A program made the position numbers and the translations under genes. From an uncultured Lachnospiraceae bacterium (GTDB taxonomy: Bacteria; Bacillota_A; Clostridia; Lachnospirales; Lachnospiraceae), in assembly GCA_902795835.1 (NCBI GenBank), contig CADBNA010000172.1:1-17736 (forward strand): 17,736 nt of DNA. The letters run 5' to 3'. Below are positions 1 to 7,642 of this stretch, one piece after another. Below the pieces are notes generated by a model. It did not search any database, was not told the DNA's origin, and worked only from the letters and a program-made list of their open reading frames with translations. Numbering within the stretch: the stretch's first letter is position 1; each line of letters opens with the position of its first letter.

Positions 1-1622
1 ATGTCTTCAGGAGCCACATAGCGCAGATAAATATCATAGATTCTGGTGCTGTACTCCATATACAGAGCCATCCGCGGGACTGCCGTTTCAAACCCGATCC
101 CCAGGCCCGGATCAGCGGCAAGAGCCTCAGCGGATGAAGAACTGCCGGTAAGCACTCTTCCCGGGGCCTTGCTCCTGCGTTCCTCGTTCGCTTCTTTCAC
201 CCGCTGGATCACTTCAAACAGTCTGGCCCTGCCGGGAATGCCATACGCTTTGAGAGAGGGCGATACTGCCAGGCAGATGGTCTTCTCTGTCCGGGATACA
301 TCAGCCACGACCAGATTTGTGTCAAGAGGATTCAGGTGTCTCTCCACACATTCTACTGAGGCGTAGAAAGATTTCAGATCAATTGCGATATAGGACGGTT
401 CCGGTTCCGCAGGTTCCGGTTCTGCAGACTGTCCCGCTTCCGCAGCCATGCCCGGTCCGGACAGATAATCCGTCAGGGACATCTGTCTGTATTTTCCTCT
501 GTCCAGCCTGACCGCACTGATGCCTGCCAGGCGGATTTTGTCTCCGCGGGCAAAGAGACCGTTTTCTCCCAGCAGCAGTTCCCGCATCAGAGAAGAGGCG
601 ACGCGCAGAATCTCATCCCTGCTGTTTGAAGAAGCCTTCAGTGTCTTCTGCCGGGAATGCCGCTGAAAACTGTCTGTCTTGACCATCACTCCGATCGTAG
701 AGGCGTACACGCCGTCCTTCTGAAGCCGGGAAGCCACGCTTCCTGCCAGAAAAGACAGAAGAGGCGGCATTTCCCTGTCATAATTGTCAGAAGAGATATC
801 CGTCGCTGTCGTGCGCTCATTGGAGTACCCCTTTGCCTCACTCTCTTCTGCATGCACAGCCGTGCTGCCCCGGCCGCGGGCACTGTCACAGATATATTTC
901 CCTGTCTTTTCACCCAATATGGCCTGAAGGACGTCCAGCTCTGTATGTGCAGCGTCTCCGATTGTCCTTACGCCGATATTGCGGAGCCTGGCTGCCGTCG
1001 CCTCCCCGCATCCGAACAGTTTTTCAATGGGAAGCGGCCAGAATTTTTCAGGCAGTTCCTCCGGCCACAGGGTGTGTGTCCGGTCTGGCTTGGCAAAATC
1101 GCTGGCCGTCTTTGCCAGCAGTTTGTTCACAGAGATCCCGACATTTACCGTAAAGCCGAGTTCTTCGAAAATCCGGTGCCGGATCTCATCGGCCGCACAG
1201 ACCGGATACGATGCGTCCCGGATCACCTCCCCGCAAAACAGGTTCCCGCCATCCGTCATATCCACATAGGCTTCGTCGATGGAAGCCTGCTCGACCAGAG
1301 GCGAATATCTGCGCAGGATGGACATAAACGCCCCGGAATACTTCCGATACGTCTCAAAATCTGACGGAATCAGTATCAGGCCGGGGCATTTCCGGAGTGC
1401 CTGAACAACAGGCTCTCCGGTTTCAATATGATATTTTTTGGCGGGAATCGATTTTGCCGTAATGATCCCGTGCCGGGTCTCCACGTCTCCTCCGACCGCT
1501 GAAGGAACCGTTCGCAGATCAACGGAATCCGGATTCTCCTGCAGTCTTTTCACGGCTGACCAGGAGAGAAAGGCGGAATTTACATCTATGTGAAAAATGA
1601 TTTGTCTCTGTCCACTTGTCAT
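1..1622 (-). CDS. Tandem Y-family DNA polymerase: DinB/Pol IV-like enzyme fused to a second UvrX/UmuC-like polymerase (3' end outside window)
   Basis: A translesion DNA polymerase frame of 540 codons, open to the window edge. Residues 1-390 form a complete Pol IV-like unit: the first metal aspartate is D13 in HIDVNSAF, and the catalytic SIDEA motif puts D116 and E117 in the active site. A little-finger region follows, ending near KYRQMSLTDYL. Residues 401-409 are a Glu-Pro linker encoded by a 15-base tandem duplication (397-426). At residue 411 a second polymerase begins with YIAIDLKSFYASVE (D415, probable steric gate Y420) and continues through TEKTICLAVSP to YMEYSTRIYDIYLRY. Its SIDE motif should lie just outside the window. 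I translated the whole stretch codon by codon and found no stop or frame change. The ATG at 1622 has a weak CAGG-type ribosome site and lies 23 bases after the SGNH gene. The two families are normally separate proteins. A joining indel is possible but the repeat-built linker argues against it. Confidence 0.88.
   Translation of the reverse strand, partial: MTSGQRQIIFHIDVNSAFLSWSAVKRLQENPDSVDLRTVPSAVGGDVETRHGIITAKSIPAKKYHIETGEPVVQALRKCPGLILIPSDFETYRKYSGAFMSILRRYSPLVEQASIDEAYVDMTDGGNLFCGEVIRDASYPVCAADEIRHRIFEELGFTVNVGISVNKLLAKTASDFAKPDRTHTLWPEELPEKFWPLPIEKLFGCGEATAARLRNIGVRTIGDAAHTELDVLQAILGEKTGKYICDSARGRGSTAVHAEESEAKGYSNERTTATDISSDNYDREMPPLLSFLAGSVASRLQKDGVYASTIGVMVKTDSFQRHSRQKTLKASSNSRDEILRVASSLMRELLLGENGLFARGDKIRLAGISAVRLDRGKYRQMSLTDYLSGPGMAAEAGQSAEPEPAEPEPSYIAIDLKSFYASVECVERHLNPLDTNLVVADVSRTEKTICLAVSPSLKAYGIPGRARLFEVIQRVKEANEERRSKAPGRVLTGSSSSAEALAADPGLGIGFETAVPRMALYMEYSTRIYDIYLRYVAPED
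397..426 (-). repeat. 15-base tandem duplication encoding the Glu-Pro linker between the two polymerases
   Basis: Two adjacent 15-base units (397-411 and 412-426) differ at one base and encode successive A/S-E-P-E-P pentapeptides. They lie exactly between the end of the first polymerase and the start of the second. A slippage-prone in-frame repeat is a plausible origin for a flexible interdomain linker. Confidence 0.85.
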
Positions 1623-1645
1623 AGTACCTGTCAAAAATGGCATGT

Positions 1646-2248
1646 CTAAAATGTCTGCAGGACTGCCGCCATGTGCTCAGCAAACTGTCTGTGTCCTGTT
1701 TCCGAAAAATGTACCAGGTCGCCGGTCAGGCTGATATCCCATTCTGATGCATCTGTAAAAAGCACGCGGTATTCCTCCGCCAGTGCGCGAAAGCCTCTGT
1801 TCATCTCCTGGCCTGCCCGGCAGTATCTCCGGTACAGAGGGTCTCTGATATCGGCCGATCCGGCACAGGGAGGGGCAATGACCCAGATCCCGAACCCGGT
1901 TGTGCGGGATGTCAGGAACTCCAGAAACAGCTTCATTCTGCAGACGGCGGCTTCTGCGTCCGGCATCGGGGTTTGCAGCAGGTCGTTCGTTCCCAGCATG
2001 ACGGCAAAGATATCATCCGTCCCCAGCCCGGTCAGCAGCGGGCTCAGCCATTTCTCATCGTACCGCAGTTCCGGCAGGGTGCGCCCGTTCATCCCCTCCG
2101 GCACGATTATCCAGTCCGGTCCGGCCAGGGATGCGAGTATGGTTGTCCACCTTTTTCCGGAGGGGTACCGGAAATCGCCCCAGTCTGCCGGATCATATCC
2201 GTATGTATTGGAATCTCCGTAAAACAGGATTTTTCTCTTTTTATTCAT
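1646..2248 (-). CDS. SGNH/GDSL-family hydrolase (esterase/lipase-like)
   Basis: A 200-residue predicted hydrolase of the SGNH fold, which typically acts on ester bonds such as acyl or acetyl groups. The substrate cannot be read from sequence. Block I is FYGDSNTYG with nucleophile Ser13, block III is LGTND, and block V is DLVHF, whose Asp and His complete the triad. No signal peptide is visible, so it is probably cytoplasmic. I chose the ATG at 2248 because MNKKRKILFYGDSN is the usual N-terminus. A longer frame starting at 2281 would add eleven residues inside the upstream gene. The chosen start overlaps the preceding stop codon region by 8 bases, which suggests translational coupling. No clear Shine-Dalgarno is present. 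An ATG at 2254 is also possible. Confidence 0.85.
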   Translation of the reverse strand: MNKKRKILFYGDSNTYGYDPADWGDFRYPSGKRWTTILASLAGPDWIIVPEGMNGRTLPELRYDEKWLSPLLTGLGTDDIFAVMLGTNDLLQTPMPDAEAAVCRMKLFLEFLTSRTTGFGIWVIAPPCAGSADIRDPLYRRYCRAGQEMNRGFRALAEEYRVLFTDASEWDISLTGDLVHFSETGHRQFAEHMAAVLQTF

Positions 2249-2867
2249 TATCATTTGTGAACGAGTCAGAGAGTTTCTCATAGTCTTTCAGTGTACTGAT
2301 CAGGCCTCCGACAAGTGCATCCAAAAGGGGGCTGTCTTCCGACAGTTCTTCCATGACCCATTCGTCTCCGTCTTTTTTCATTTCTACGGTAACCGTGGCT
2401 TCATAGTTTTTCTCCATGTTCCCGGTCTTTTTCCTGACAATACTCAGGATCTTCTCCTGTATCTCTTCCTCGCTTGGATTCGTGAATGACATGAAAAAAG
2501 CGTCTCCCATAAAATCGAGAATAATGTCCGAGACCGTTTTTCCGAAGTCATACGTCCGGATTGTCACGTCTACAGTCGCCGTATCGCCGTCAATCTGTTC
2601 ATTCGACAGCTCATACTCAAAATCCTGGAGTTTTCCGAAAAGATCCTGCGTCAGCTCCTCGTCCAGACCTGTGATTTCGTCCAGTCCGGCTGCCGTATCC
2701 GGGGGAAATTCTTCACTGAACTCTTCGATCTCTTTTTCCCGCAGTTCTTTCAGGAACGCATCCAGAGTCTCGGCAGGGGTTGCCGCGGTTTCGGCAGATA
2801 CGACGGATGTCAGCCCCATTACGAGAACAAGGAATGCCGCCAGAATTGTTTTTACATGTTTTTTCAT
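2241..2867 (-). CDS. Secreted protein, DUF4878/DUF5105-like (NTF2-like fold likely)
   Basis: A 208-residue protein with a Sec signal peptide (MKKHVKTILAAF, cleavage probably after VVSA near residue 25) and no lipobox, so it is probably released. The mature part is acidic, starts with a helical stretch (AETLDAFLKELREKE), and then has beta-rich segments. These include DGDTATVDVTIRTYDFG and YEATVTVEMKKDGDEWVMEEL, which ends in the Trp-containing strand typical of NTF2-like DUF4878/DUF5105 proteins. That family assignment is by resemblance only and the function is unknown. A strong AGGAG ribosome site precedes the ATG. It is 36 bases downstream of the small Imm35/YrhB-like gene and overlaps the SGNH gene. 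Confidence 0.8.
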   Translation of the reverse strand: MKKHVKTILAAFLVLVMGLTSVVSAETAATPAETLDAFLKELREKEIEEFSEEFPPDTAAGLDEITGLDEELTQDLFGKLQDFEYELSNEQIDGDTATVDVTIRTYDFGKTVSDIILDFMGDAFFMSFTNPSEEEIQEKILSIVRKKTGNMEKNYEATVTVEMKKDGDEWVMEELSEDSPLLDALVGGLISTLKDYEKLSDSFTNDNE

Positions 2868-2903
2868 AAATAATCTCCTGTCCTGTTATGCATGGTAGAC
2901 AGC

Positions 2904-3131
2904 CTACAGGTCATATTCCCTGACACTGGCTCTGCTGTAATTTGCAAAATACTCATTGACGTTCATGGCCTCGCCGGTTTTTTTAAGCACAGCGACTGCC
3001 ATATCCGCTCCCCCGATGCTGGTGCTGCTTCTGGAATTTGAGAAGACATACGCATTTGTATACTCTGTGCAGTGATTGATATCCGAAAGATAATTTGCTG
3101 CAATCCGCTTTGCGTCCCTCATCTCTGTCAT
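2904..3131 (-). CDS. Small protein, Imm35/YrhB-like domain (tentative)
   Basis: A 75-residue protein with no signal peptide or membrane segment. The pattern is an N-terminal helix (RDAKRIAANYLSDI), a strand pair around TEYTNAYVFSNS, then a glycine turn and a strand followed by KKTGEAMNVNEYF. This layout resembles the small YrhB/Imm35-type domain, in which a strand leads into a TGE-like turn. The match is from memory and loose. There is no recognisable toxin neighbour, so an immunity role is not supported. The ATG at 3131 has an AGGA motif upstream at long spacing, and the ATG nine bases later (3122) is an alternative. It sits within the same-strand run of short genes. Confidence 0.6.
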   Translation of the reverse strand: MTEMRDAKRIAANYLSDINHCTEYTNAYVFSNSRSSTSIGGADMAVAVLKKTGEAMNVNEYFANYSRASVREYDL

Positions 3132-3165
3132 AATAGTATCCGTTTCCTTTCAAAAAAAATTGTGA

Positions 3166-3552
3166 TTATTCATCATGTATCTGTCTGGCAGGTTTCTGTT
3201 CCTTACTGCTGCCGTTTAATTCCGGCGCATGCGCCTTTTCCTCTTTGATCTCCCAGTGTATCAGGAAAGTCAGTGCCGCGCGCAGCGCTATGATCGCTCC
3301 CAGTATGCCGAGCTCTGTCCATTCGCGGACAACAACTGTCCGCAGCACCTCCCCTCCAAGCTTGAATTCCAGTGCAAGCGCAATGCCTTCCGCCAGCTGC
3401 AGCCGGATGGAGCTGTCCTTTTTCAGCCAGAAATAAAAACTCTTCACAGCGGTAAATACAAGGATGCAAATACCGAAAAACTCCAGAAGCGACGTTGAAA
3501 ACTCTACGACATAGCGAAGTATGCTCTCTGTGCTCAGATATACTGCTTCCAT
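3166..3552 (-). CDS. DUF1622 family membrane protein
   Basis: A 128-residue integral membrane protein of unknown function. Two hydrophobic helices are evident: one around SLLEFFGICILVFTAVKSF and one around ELGILGAIIALRAALTFLI. Between them lies LALEFKLGGEVLRTVVV, and the last helix is followed by HWEIKEEK. These are the conserved features of DUF1622. The tail is charged and probably cytoplasmic. I chose the ATG at 3552 because a G-rich Shine-Dalgarno-like stretch lies just upstream. A TTG at 3579 would add nine residues with no better signal. It lies 51 bases after the VWA gene on the same strand. Confidence 0.8.
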   Translation of the reverse strand: MEAVYLSTESILRYVVEFSTSLLEFFGICILVFTAVKSFYFWLKKDSSIRLQLAEGIALALEFKLGGEVLRTVVVREWTELGILGAIIALRAALTFLIHWEIKEEKAHAPELNGSSKEQKPARQIHDE

Positions 3553-3603
3553 ATAGCCCGGCCCCCCTGCTTCTCTCAATACATTCAGCCTGCCCCCGGC
3601 AGA

Positions 3604-5664
3604 TCATTCGGACTGCTCTTTAAGCGTGTGAATCAGGTCGGCATACGACTGCACCAGCTCGTCCTGCGTCACTTCGGCAGCGGCCTCTGCAATGGCCTCT
3701 GCGCTCGAAAGAGTTGCCGTCCCTTTATACTCGCTGTCGCGAAGCACCATCCCGAATTCCGCCAGCGAAATGGCCAGCGCTGTATTGACATCCGGAAGTT
3801 CACTGAAGTCTTCGGCCAGAACTGTTTTTTCAATCAGGTGACTGGCGGATCCGCTCTTTGCGCTGTTCACATCCTTATACCGCACGGCAACAGTGCATAT
3901 ATCGGTATCATTTCCGGAAGTCTCTGTTTTGCTGTATTTCAGGTCCGGAACCGATGTTTCGCTGCCGCTGCCTGCAGGAACCAGTTCATAAAGGGCTGTC
4001 ACAGACTTTCCGGCGCCCGCTTCTCCCGCGTCTTTCCGGTCGTTGTTGAAGTCCTCTGCCTCCAGAATCCTGCTCTCATATCCGATCAGACGGTATTCCT
4101 GCACCAGGTCCGGATTGAACTCCACCTGGATCTTTACGTCATCCGCCATGGGGATCAGCGTACTGTCGCTTTCCTGTACCAGTGCCTTTCTGGCATCTGT
4201 CATGTCGCCGATGTAATGGTAGTTTCCATTGCCGTTTTCCGCCATCACTTCCATTTTGTTATCCTTCAGGTTCTCGGCCCCGTAGCCGAGAATTGTCAGA
4301 TAAACGCCTTTCTTGCGTCCCTCCTCCACAATGCCTTTCAGGTCGCCTTCGCTGGTCTTGCCAATGTTAAAATCACCGTCGGTCGCAATGATCACCCGGT
4401 TGACGCCATCCGGTATCAGGCTGTTTTCCGCCATATCATATGCCGTATTAAGTCCCAGCGCGCCATTCGTCCCGCCGCCGGCACTTAAGAGTACCTTTGC
4501 CAGACCGTCATAGATTTTTTCTTTATCCGCGCAGTTTTCATTTTCCAGAACGACACCATTGCCGGAAGCATAATATATGAGTGAGATGCGGTCATTTTCC
4601 CCGAAATTCTCCAGCATATCCGCATAGGCGCTGAGTGCCAGCGGGAGCTTGTTGACCAGCATCATGGAGCCGGAAACATCCGTCACCAGCACAAAATTGG
4701 TATTCGGATGTTCCTGGACGTCATCCGTCCGGATGCCGATGCGGAGAAGCCTGTGATCCGCATTCCACGGGCAGATGGTATACGCCGGGGAAACCACAAA
4801 AGGAACGCCGGGATCTCTGTCAGCCGAATAGTCGAAATTGAAGTAGTTGATCAGTTCCTCAATTTTCACCTCGTCTTTCTCAATTGGGAATCCGTCCAGA
4901 ATATCATACTTAACCTTGGTATAGCCGGCCGTATCCACATCAATGGAAAAGGTGGACAGCGGAGAGACAGAGACCGACCTGAACGTATTTTCATCAATGA
5001 CATTATATTCTGCCGTAGAGAAGACCTCCCCGGATTCAGGCTGTTCAGCAGGTTCCGGCTGCGCAGGCTCATCAAAGGGCATAAAGTCTTCCGGCGCCGA
5101 AACAGCGCCTTCCGCGCTCTCAACGGAATAGGCAAGATCCTCCGCCTCTTCGGTCAGATACACCATATAGTCTTCCGGATCCGGCAGCACGCCGGGATGC
5201 GTCCGGTCAAATTCGTCAATGGCAGGACTCAGTTCATCCCACAGCTGATCCGCAAGATTGTCCGCATAGAGCGCAATCGCCAGAAGATACGCGTCCAGCT
5301 TCTCCTTCGGCAGATAATCCGCCTCAGCCAGAATGGAAAGCACCTTGCTTTCATACTCATTCGAATCGTTCAGTTTTATATATGCTTCTTTCAGGACGGC
5401 TTCCTTGAACCGGCTGTTCATGGTATCAATAACGGCCTGCTCCTCTTCCGGTGTCAGATTGGAACTCCAGGAGCTTCTCCTCCGCTGTTCCGCTTTACTG
5501 TTGAAATCATGCAGATCATCTGCAATTTCATCATGCTTCTTGAAGGCTTCCCGGAGAATGTCCTCCGGTGAAGGGTCCGCAAATCCCGGTACAGCGGCGC
5601 AAAAAGAGAGCATATGGGCAGCAAGCAGCCCGGCAAGAATACGACTGAGTCCTTTTTTCATCAT
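3604..5664 (-). CDS. Secreted von Willebrand factor A domain protein, YfbK type
   Basis: A 686-residue exported protein. The signal peptide covers residues 1-29 with cleavage likely after GFA. Residues 30-200 are helical and charged and not recognised. A Pro/Glu linker (about 200-212) leads to the VWF N-terminal segment (220-280, with TFSIDVDTAGYTKVK). The VWA domain follows (about 322-500) with a complete MIDAS metal site: D329, S331 and S333 in DVSGS, T399, and D429 in ATDGD. The C-terminal part (about 508-686) matches DUF3520, including VEFNPDLVQEYRLIGYE. It probably binds a partner through the metal site at the cell surface; the partner is unknown. An excellent GGGAGGA ribosome site precedes the ATG at 5664. 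The start overlaps the stop of the upstream gene in an ATGA, so the two are probably translationally coupled. Confidence 0.9.
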   Translation of the reverse strand: MMKKGLSRILAGLLAAHMLSFCAAVPGFADPSPEDILREAFKKHDEIADDLHDFNSKAEQRRRSSWSSNLTPEEEQAVIDTMNSRFKEAVLKEAYIKLNDSNEYESKVLSILAEADYLPKEKLDAYLLAIALYADNLADQLWDELSPAIDEFDRTHPGVLPDPEDYMVYLTEEAEDLAYSVESAEGAVSAPEDFMPFDEPAQPEPAEQPESGEVFSTAEYNVIDENTFRSVSVSPLSTFSIDVDTAGYTKVKYDILDGFPIEKDEVKIEELINYFNFDYSADRDPGVPFVVSPAYTICPWNADHRLLRIGIRTDDVQEHPNTNFVLVTDVSGSMMLVNKLPLALSAYADMLENFGENDRISLIYYASGNGVVLENENCADKEKIYDGLAKVLLSAGGGTNGALGLNTAYDMAENSLIPDGVNRVIIATDGDFNIGKTSEGDLKGIVEEGRKKGVYLTILGYGAENLKDNKMEVMAENGNGNYHYIGDMTDARKALVQESDSTLIPMADDVKIQVEFNPDLVQEYRLIGYESRILEAEDFNNDRKDAGEAGAGKSVTALYELVPAGSGSETSVPDLKYSKTETSGNDTDICTVAVRYKDVNSAKSGSASHLIEKTVLAEDFSELPDVNTALAISLAEFGMVLRDSEYKGTATLSSAEAIAEAAAEVTQDELVQSYADLIHTLKEQSE

Positions 5665-5981
5665 GATCCATCCTCCCGATTACGAAACTGAGTCAACAGA
5701 TTCCGTTCAATTTCATCAATACTGATCCATGAGAGAGCGGGATTTTCCCGTATTTTCCGGATTACTTCCGCGGCAACGCCCTGATACAGAGCCGCCAGTT
5801 CATTCATCGGCAGCTGGAAGAATTCCATGTCGTCCATGCTGCTGATCTCAATCACCTCGTCTCCAACCAGCAGGTAGAGGCAGTAGTCATCTTCCATCCA
5901 GCCGCAGTGAAGTTCCCAGACTGCGGTCTCCGGCAGGTGCAGCAGTGTGACTTCATCCTCATTTCTGTATTCTATATACAT
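5661..5981 (-). CDS. Conserved-looking hypothetical protein upstream of the VWA gene
   Basis: A 106-residue protein that I do not recognise. It is acidic and soluble, with beta-strand-like segments (EDEVTLLHLPETAVWEL, DDYCLYLLVGDEVIEI). Helices follow at NELAALYQGVAAEVIRKI, and the C-terminus is ISIDEIERNLLTQF. The frame can be read open up to 6248, but that extension is Cys/Arg-rich, crosses the start of the divergent CLC gene and has no ribosome site. The ATG at 5981 has GGGAG at good spacing, so I start there. The stop overlaps the VWA start by four bases (ATGA). This fixes it as the first gene of the minus-strand run and suggests a job linked to the VWA protein. Confidence 0.75.
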   Translation of the reverse strand: MYIEYRNEDEVTLLHLPETAVWELHCGWMEDDYCLYLLVGDEVIEISSMDDMEFFQLPMNELAALYQGVAAEVIRKIRENPALSWISIDEIERNLLTQFRNREDGS

Positions 5982-6003
5982 CTGTCCGCTCCCAAAGTGT
6001 AGT

Positions 6004-6019
6004 TCATTACCGGTAATGA
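6004..6019. promoter_or_regulatory. 16-base perfect palindrome in the leader of the VWA-linked operon
   Basis: TCATTACCGGTAATGA is perfectly self-complementary. It lies 23 bases upstream of the first gene of the minus-strand run, in the divergent region shared with the CLC gene. Size and position fit a dimeric repressor operator. There is no U tract, so it is not a terminator. No regulator can be assigned. Confidence 0.5.
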
Positions 6020-6172
6020 GAAGATTTGATTTCCCCCCGCCTATAGAGAAGGGGCCTATCTCTTTCTGAGTATATCGCTTCTGCCGCCTTACTTCCAGAC
6101 ATTTTCGCTTTCTGCATAAAAAAGATACGCCGCCGGCACACACCGGGTGCTGTATGCAGGGCTTCTTTCGTC

Positions 6173-6202
6173 TTGCATTGCGATATCTGTCTGTTGTATG
6201 AT
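6173..6202 (+). promoter_or_regulatory. Candidate promoter of the CLC gene
   Basis: A -35-like TTGCAT (6173-6178) and a -10-like TATGAT (6197-6202) are separated by 18 bases. The expected transcription start (about 6209) is only a few bases before the ATG at 6211. That would give an almost leaderless mRNA and fits the absence of a clear Shine-Dalgarno there. Confidence 0.4.
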
Positions 6203-6210
6203 GAGTAATC

Positions 6211-7527
6211 ATGAAAAAGAAAAAAGAGAGCTTCAAAACCAATTTCACCGATCATCACATCCACGCGCCGGAAGTTCTGGAACCGCTGACACACGGCACA
6301 CTCCCCCGCAATCTTCTGTTTTTGCTGAAATGGGTGATTCTGTCTGTCACAACCGGTCTCCTGCTGGGTGCCCTGGGCGCTTTTTTTTCCGCCCTGCTTC
6401 ACCAGGCTGCCGTTTTCCGGGCGGATCACTGGTGGATCGTCGCGCTCCTGCCTGCCGGCGGACTTCTGCTGGTACTGTTGTACCGTCTCTGCCGCGTTTA
6501 TGAAGACACCGGAACGAATCAGATCATAGGATCCATCACACAGTCAGAGGAAGTCCCTCTGCGAAAAGCCCCGCTTATTATTGCCGGTACGGCGATTACG
6601 CACCTGTTCGGAGGATCCGCTGGCCGTGAGGGAGCTGCACTGCAGATAGGCGGATGCATCGGCCAGAACATGGCCCGTGTATTCCGCTTCAATGACAGCG
6701 ACCGCCGGATCCTCACCATGTGCGGTATGAGCGCAGCCTTTGCCGCACTGTTCGGCACACCGCTGACGGCGGCATTCTTTGCCATGGAGATGTCCAGCAT
6801 CGGCGTCCTCTATTATGCCGCACTGGTTCCATGTGCGCTCTCCGCCCTGACAGCCGACGCTTTTGCCGCCTGGCTGGGTGCGGAGCAGGATGCTTTTTTC
6901 CTGCGTACAGCCCCTGATTTTACGATTTACCACGCAGTCATCGCCGGCATCCTGACGATTCTGTGCGCACTGTTGAGTGTGCTCTTCTGTGTGCTGCTGC
7001 ACCAGACGGGCGCCCTGTTCCGCCGTCTGTTCTCAAATTCCTATCTGCGCATCGCAGTAGGCGGCGCACTGGTTGCGGCTCTGACTTTTGCCAGCCGTAC
7101 AACCATCTACAATGGTCCCGGCATGGGTGTCATAGAAGAGACGCTGCACGGCAATATTCCTCTTTTTGCCTTTCTGCTGAAAATGATCTTCACCTCTCTT
7201 ACGATGGGAAGCGGCTATAAAGGAGGAGAAATTGTTCCTGCCCTGTATGTAGGTGCCGCTTTCGGTGCAAGTTTTGCCAGGATTGGGGGCTTTGACCCTG
7301 CCCTCTGCGCCGCCATCGGGATGGCTGCCCTGTTCTGCGGAATTACAAACTGCCCGATCTCTTCTCTGCTCCTGTGTTTTGAACTGTTCGGATATGCCGG
7401 GATGCCGTATTACCTGCTGGCCATCGCCCTGAGCTATACTTTTTCGGGCTATTACAGTGTCTATGGGAGCCAGACAATCGTCTATTCAAAGAAAGAAAAC
7501 CGCTACGTCAATCAACATGTAAAATAG
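6211..7527 (+). CDS. CLC-family anion channel/transporter
   Basis: A 438-residue polytopic membrane protein of the CLC fold, which moves chloride or another small anion across the membrane, often against protons. The gating glutamate is E140 in GSAGREGAALQIGG. FGTPLTAAFFAMEM (181-194) follows, and GSGYKGGEIVPALYVG (333-348) corresponds to the GxFxP anion-binding loop. No CBS domains follow. Three differences from E. coli ClcA are visible. The GSGIP loop is replaced by TGTNQII (100-106). The REGP proline is alanine. By alignment the internal proton glutamate (E203 there) is M194. Ion choice and channel versus exchanger behaviour are therefore uncertain. The first ATG, at 6211, is used. The upstream region is shared divergently with the VWA operon, and the gene is convergent with the DtxR/MntR-like gene. 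Confidence 0.92.
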   Translation: MKKKKESFKTNFTDHHIHAPEVLEPLTHGTLPRNLLFLLKWVILSVTTGLLLGALGAFFSALLHQAAVFRADHWWIVALLPAGGLLLVLLYRLCRVYEDTGTNQIIGSITQSEEVPLRKAPLIIAGTAITHLFGGSAGREGAALQIGGCIGQNMARVFRFNDSDRRILTMCGMSAAFAALFGTPLTAAFFAMEMSSIGVLYYAALVPCALSALTADAFAAWLGAEQDAFFLRTAPDFTIYHAVIAGILTILCALLSVLFCVLLHQTGALFRRLFSNSYLRIAVGGALVAALTFASRTTIYNGPGMGVIEETLHGNIPLFAFLLKMIFTSLTMGSGYKGGEIVPALYVGAAFGASFARIGGFDPALCAAIGMAALFCGITNCPISSLLLCFELFGYAGMPYYLLAIALSYTFSGYYSVYGSQTIVYSKKENRYVNQHVK

Positions 7528-7551
7528 AGCTTTTCCCTGTCATAACAGACA

Positions 7552-7577
7552 GAGCCGCAGGTCCACTCCTGCGGCTC
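7552..7577 (+). terminator. Hairpin after the CLC gene, weak intrinsic terminator
   Basis: GAGCCGCAG and CTGCGGCTC form a perfect 9-base-pair stem with an 8-base loop between the convergent CLC and repressor genes. The tail on either strand has only scattered T residues, so termination may be partial. Confidence 0.5.
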
Positions 7578-7642
7578 ATTTCATACGCCAATTTCCTGTA
7601 TTATACTGTTTTTGTGAGAAAAACCGCTGTGCCGCCCAAATC

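Noticed and set aside
657..1364. A 235-codon plus-strand open frame opposite the first polymerase domain
   Set aside because: The minus-strand reading gives intact Y-family motifs. The plus-strand protein has no recognisable features.
3628..4488. A 286-codon plus-strand open frame, and a similar one at 4708-5571, opposite the VWA gene
   Set aside because: Both lie antisense to conserved VWA/DUF3520 sequence and have low-quality composition (Cys, His and Arg rich).
5982..6248. N-terminal extension of the 106-residue gene up to 6248
   Set aside because: It would overlap the start of the divergent CLC gene, is Cys/Arg rich, lacks a ribosome site, and the ATG at 5981 has a good one.
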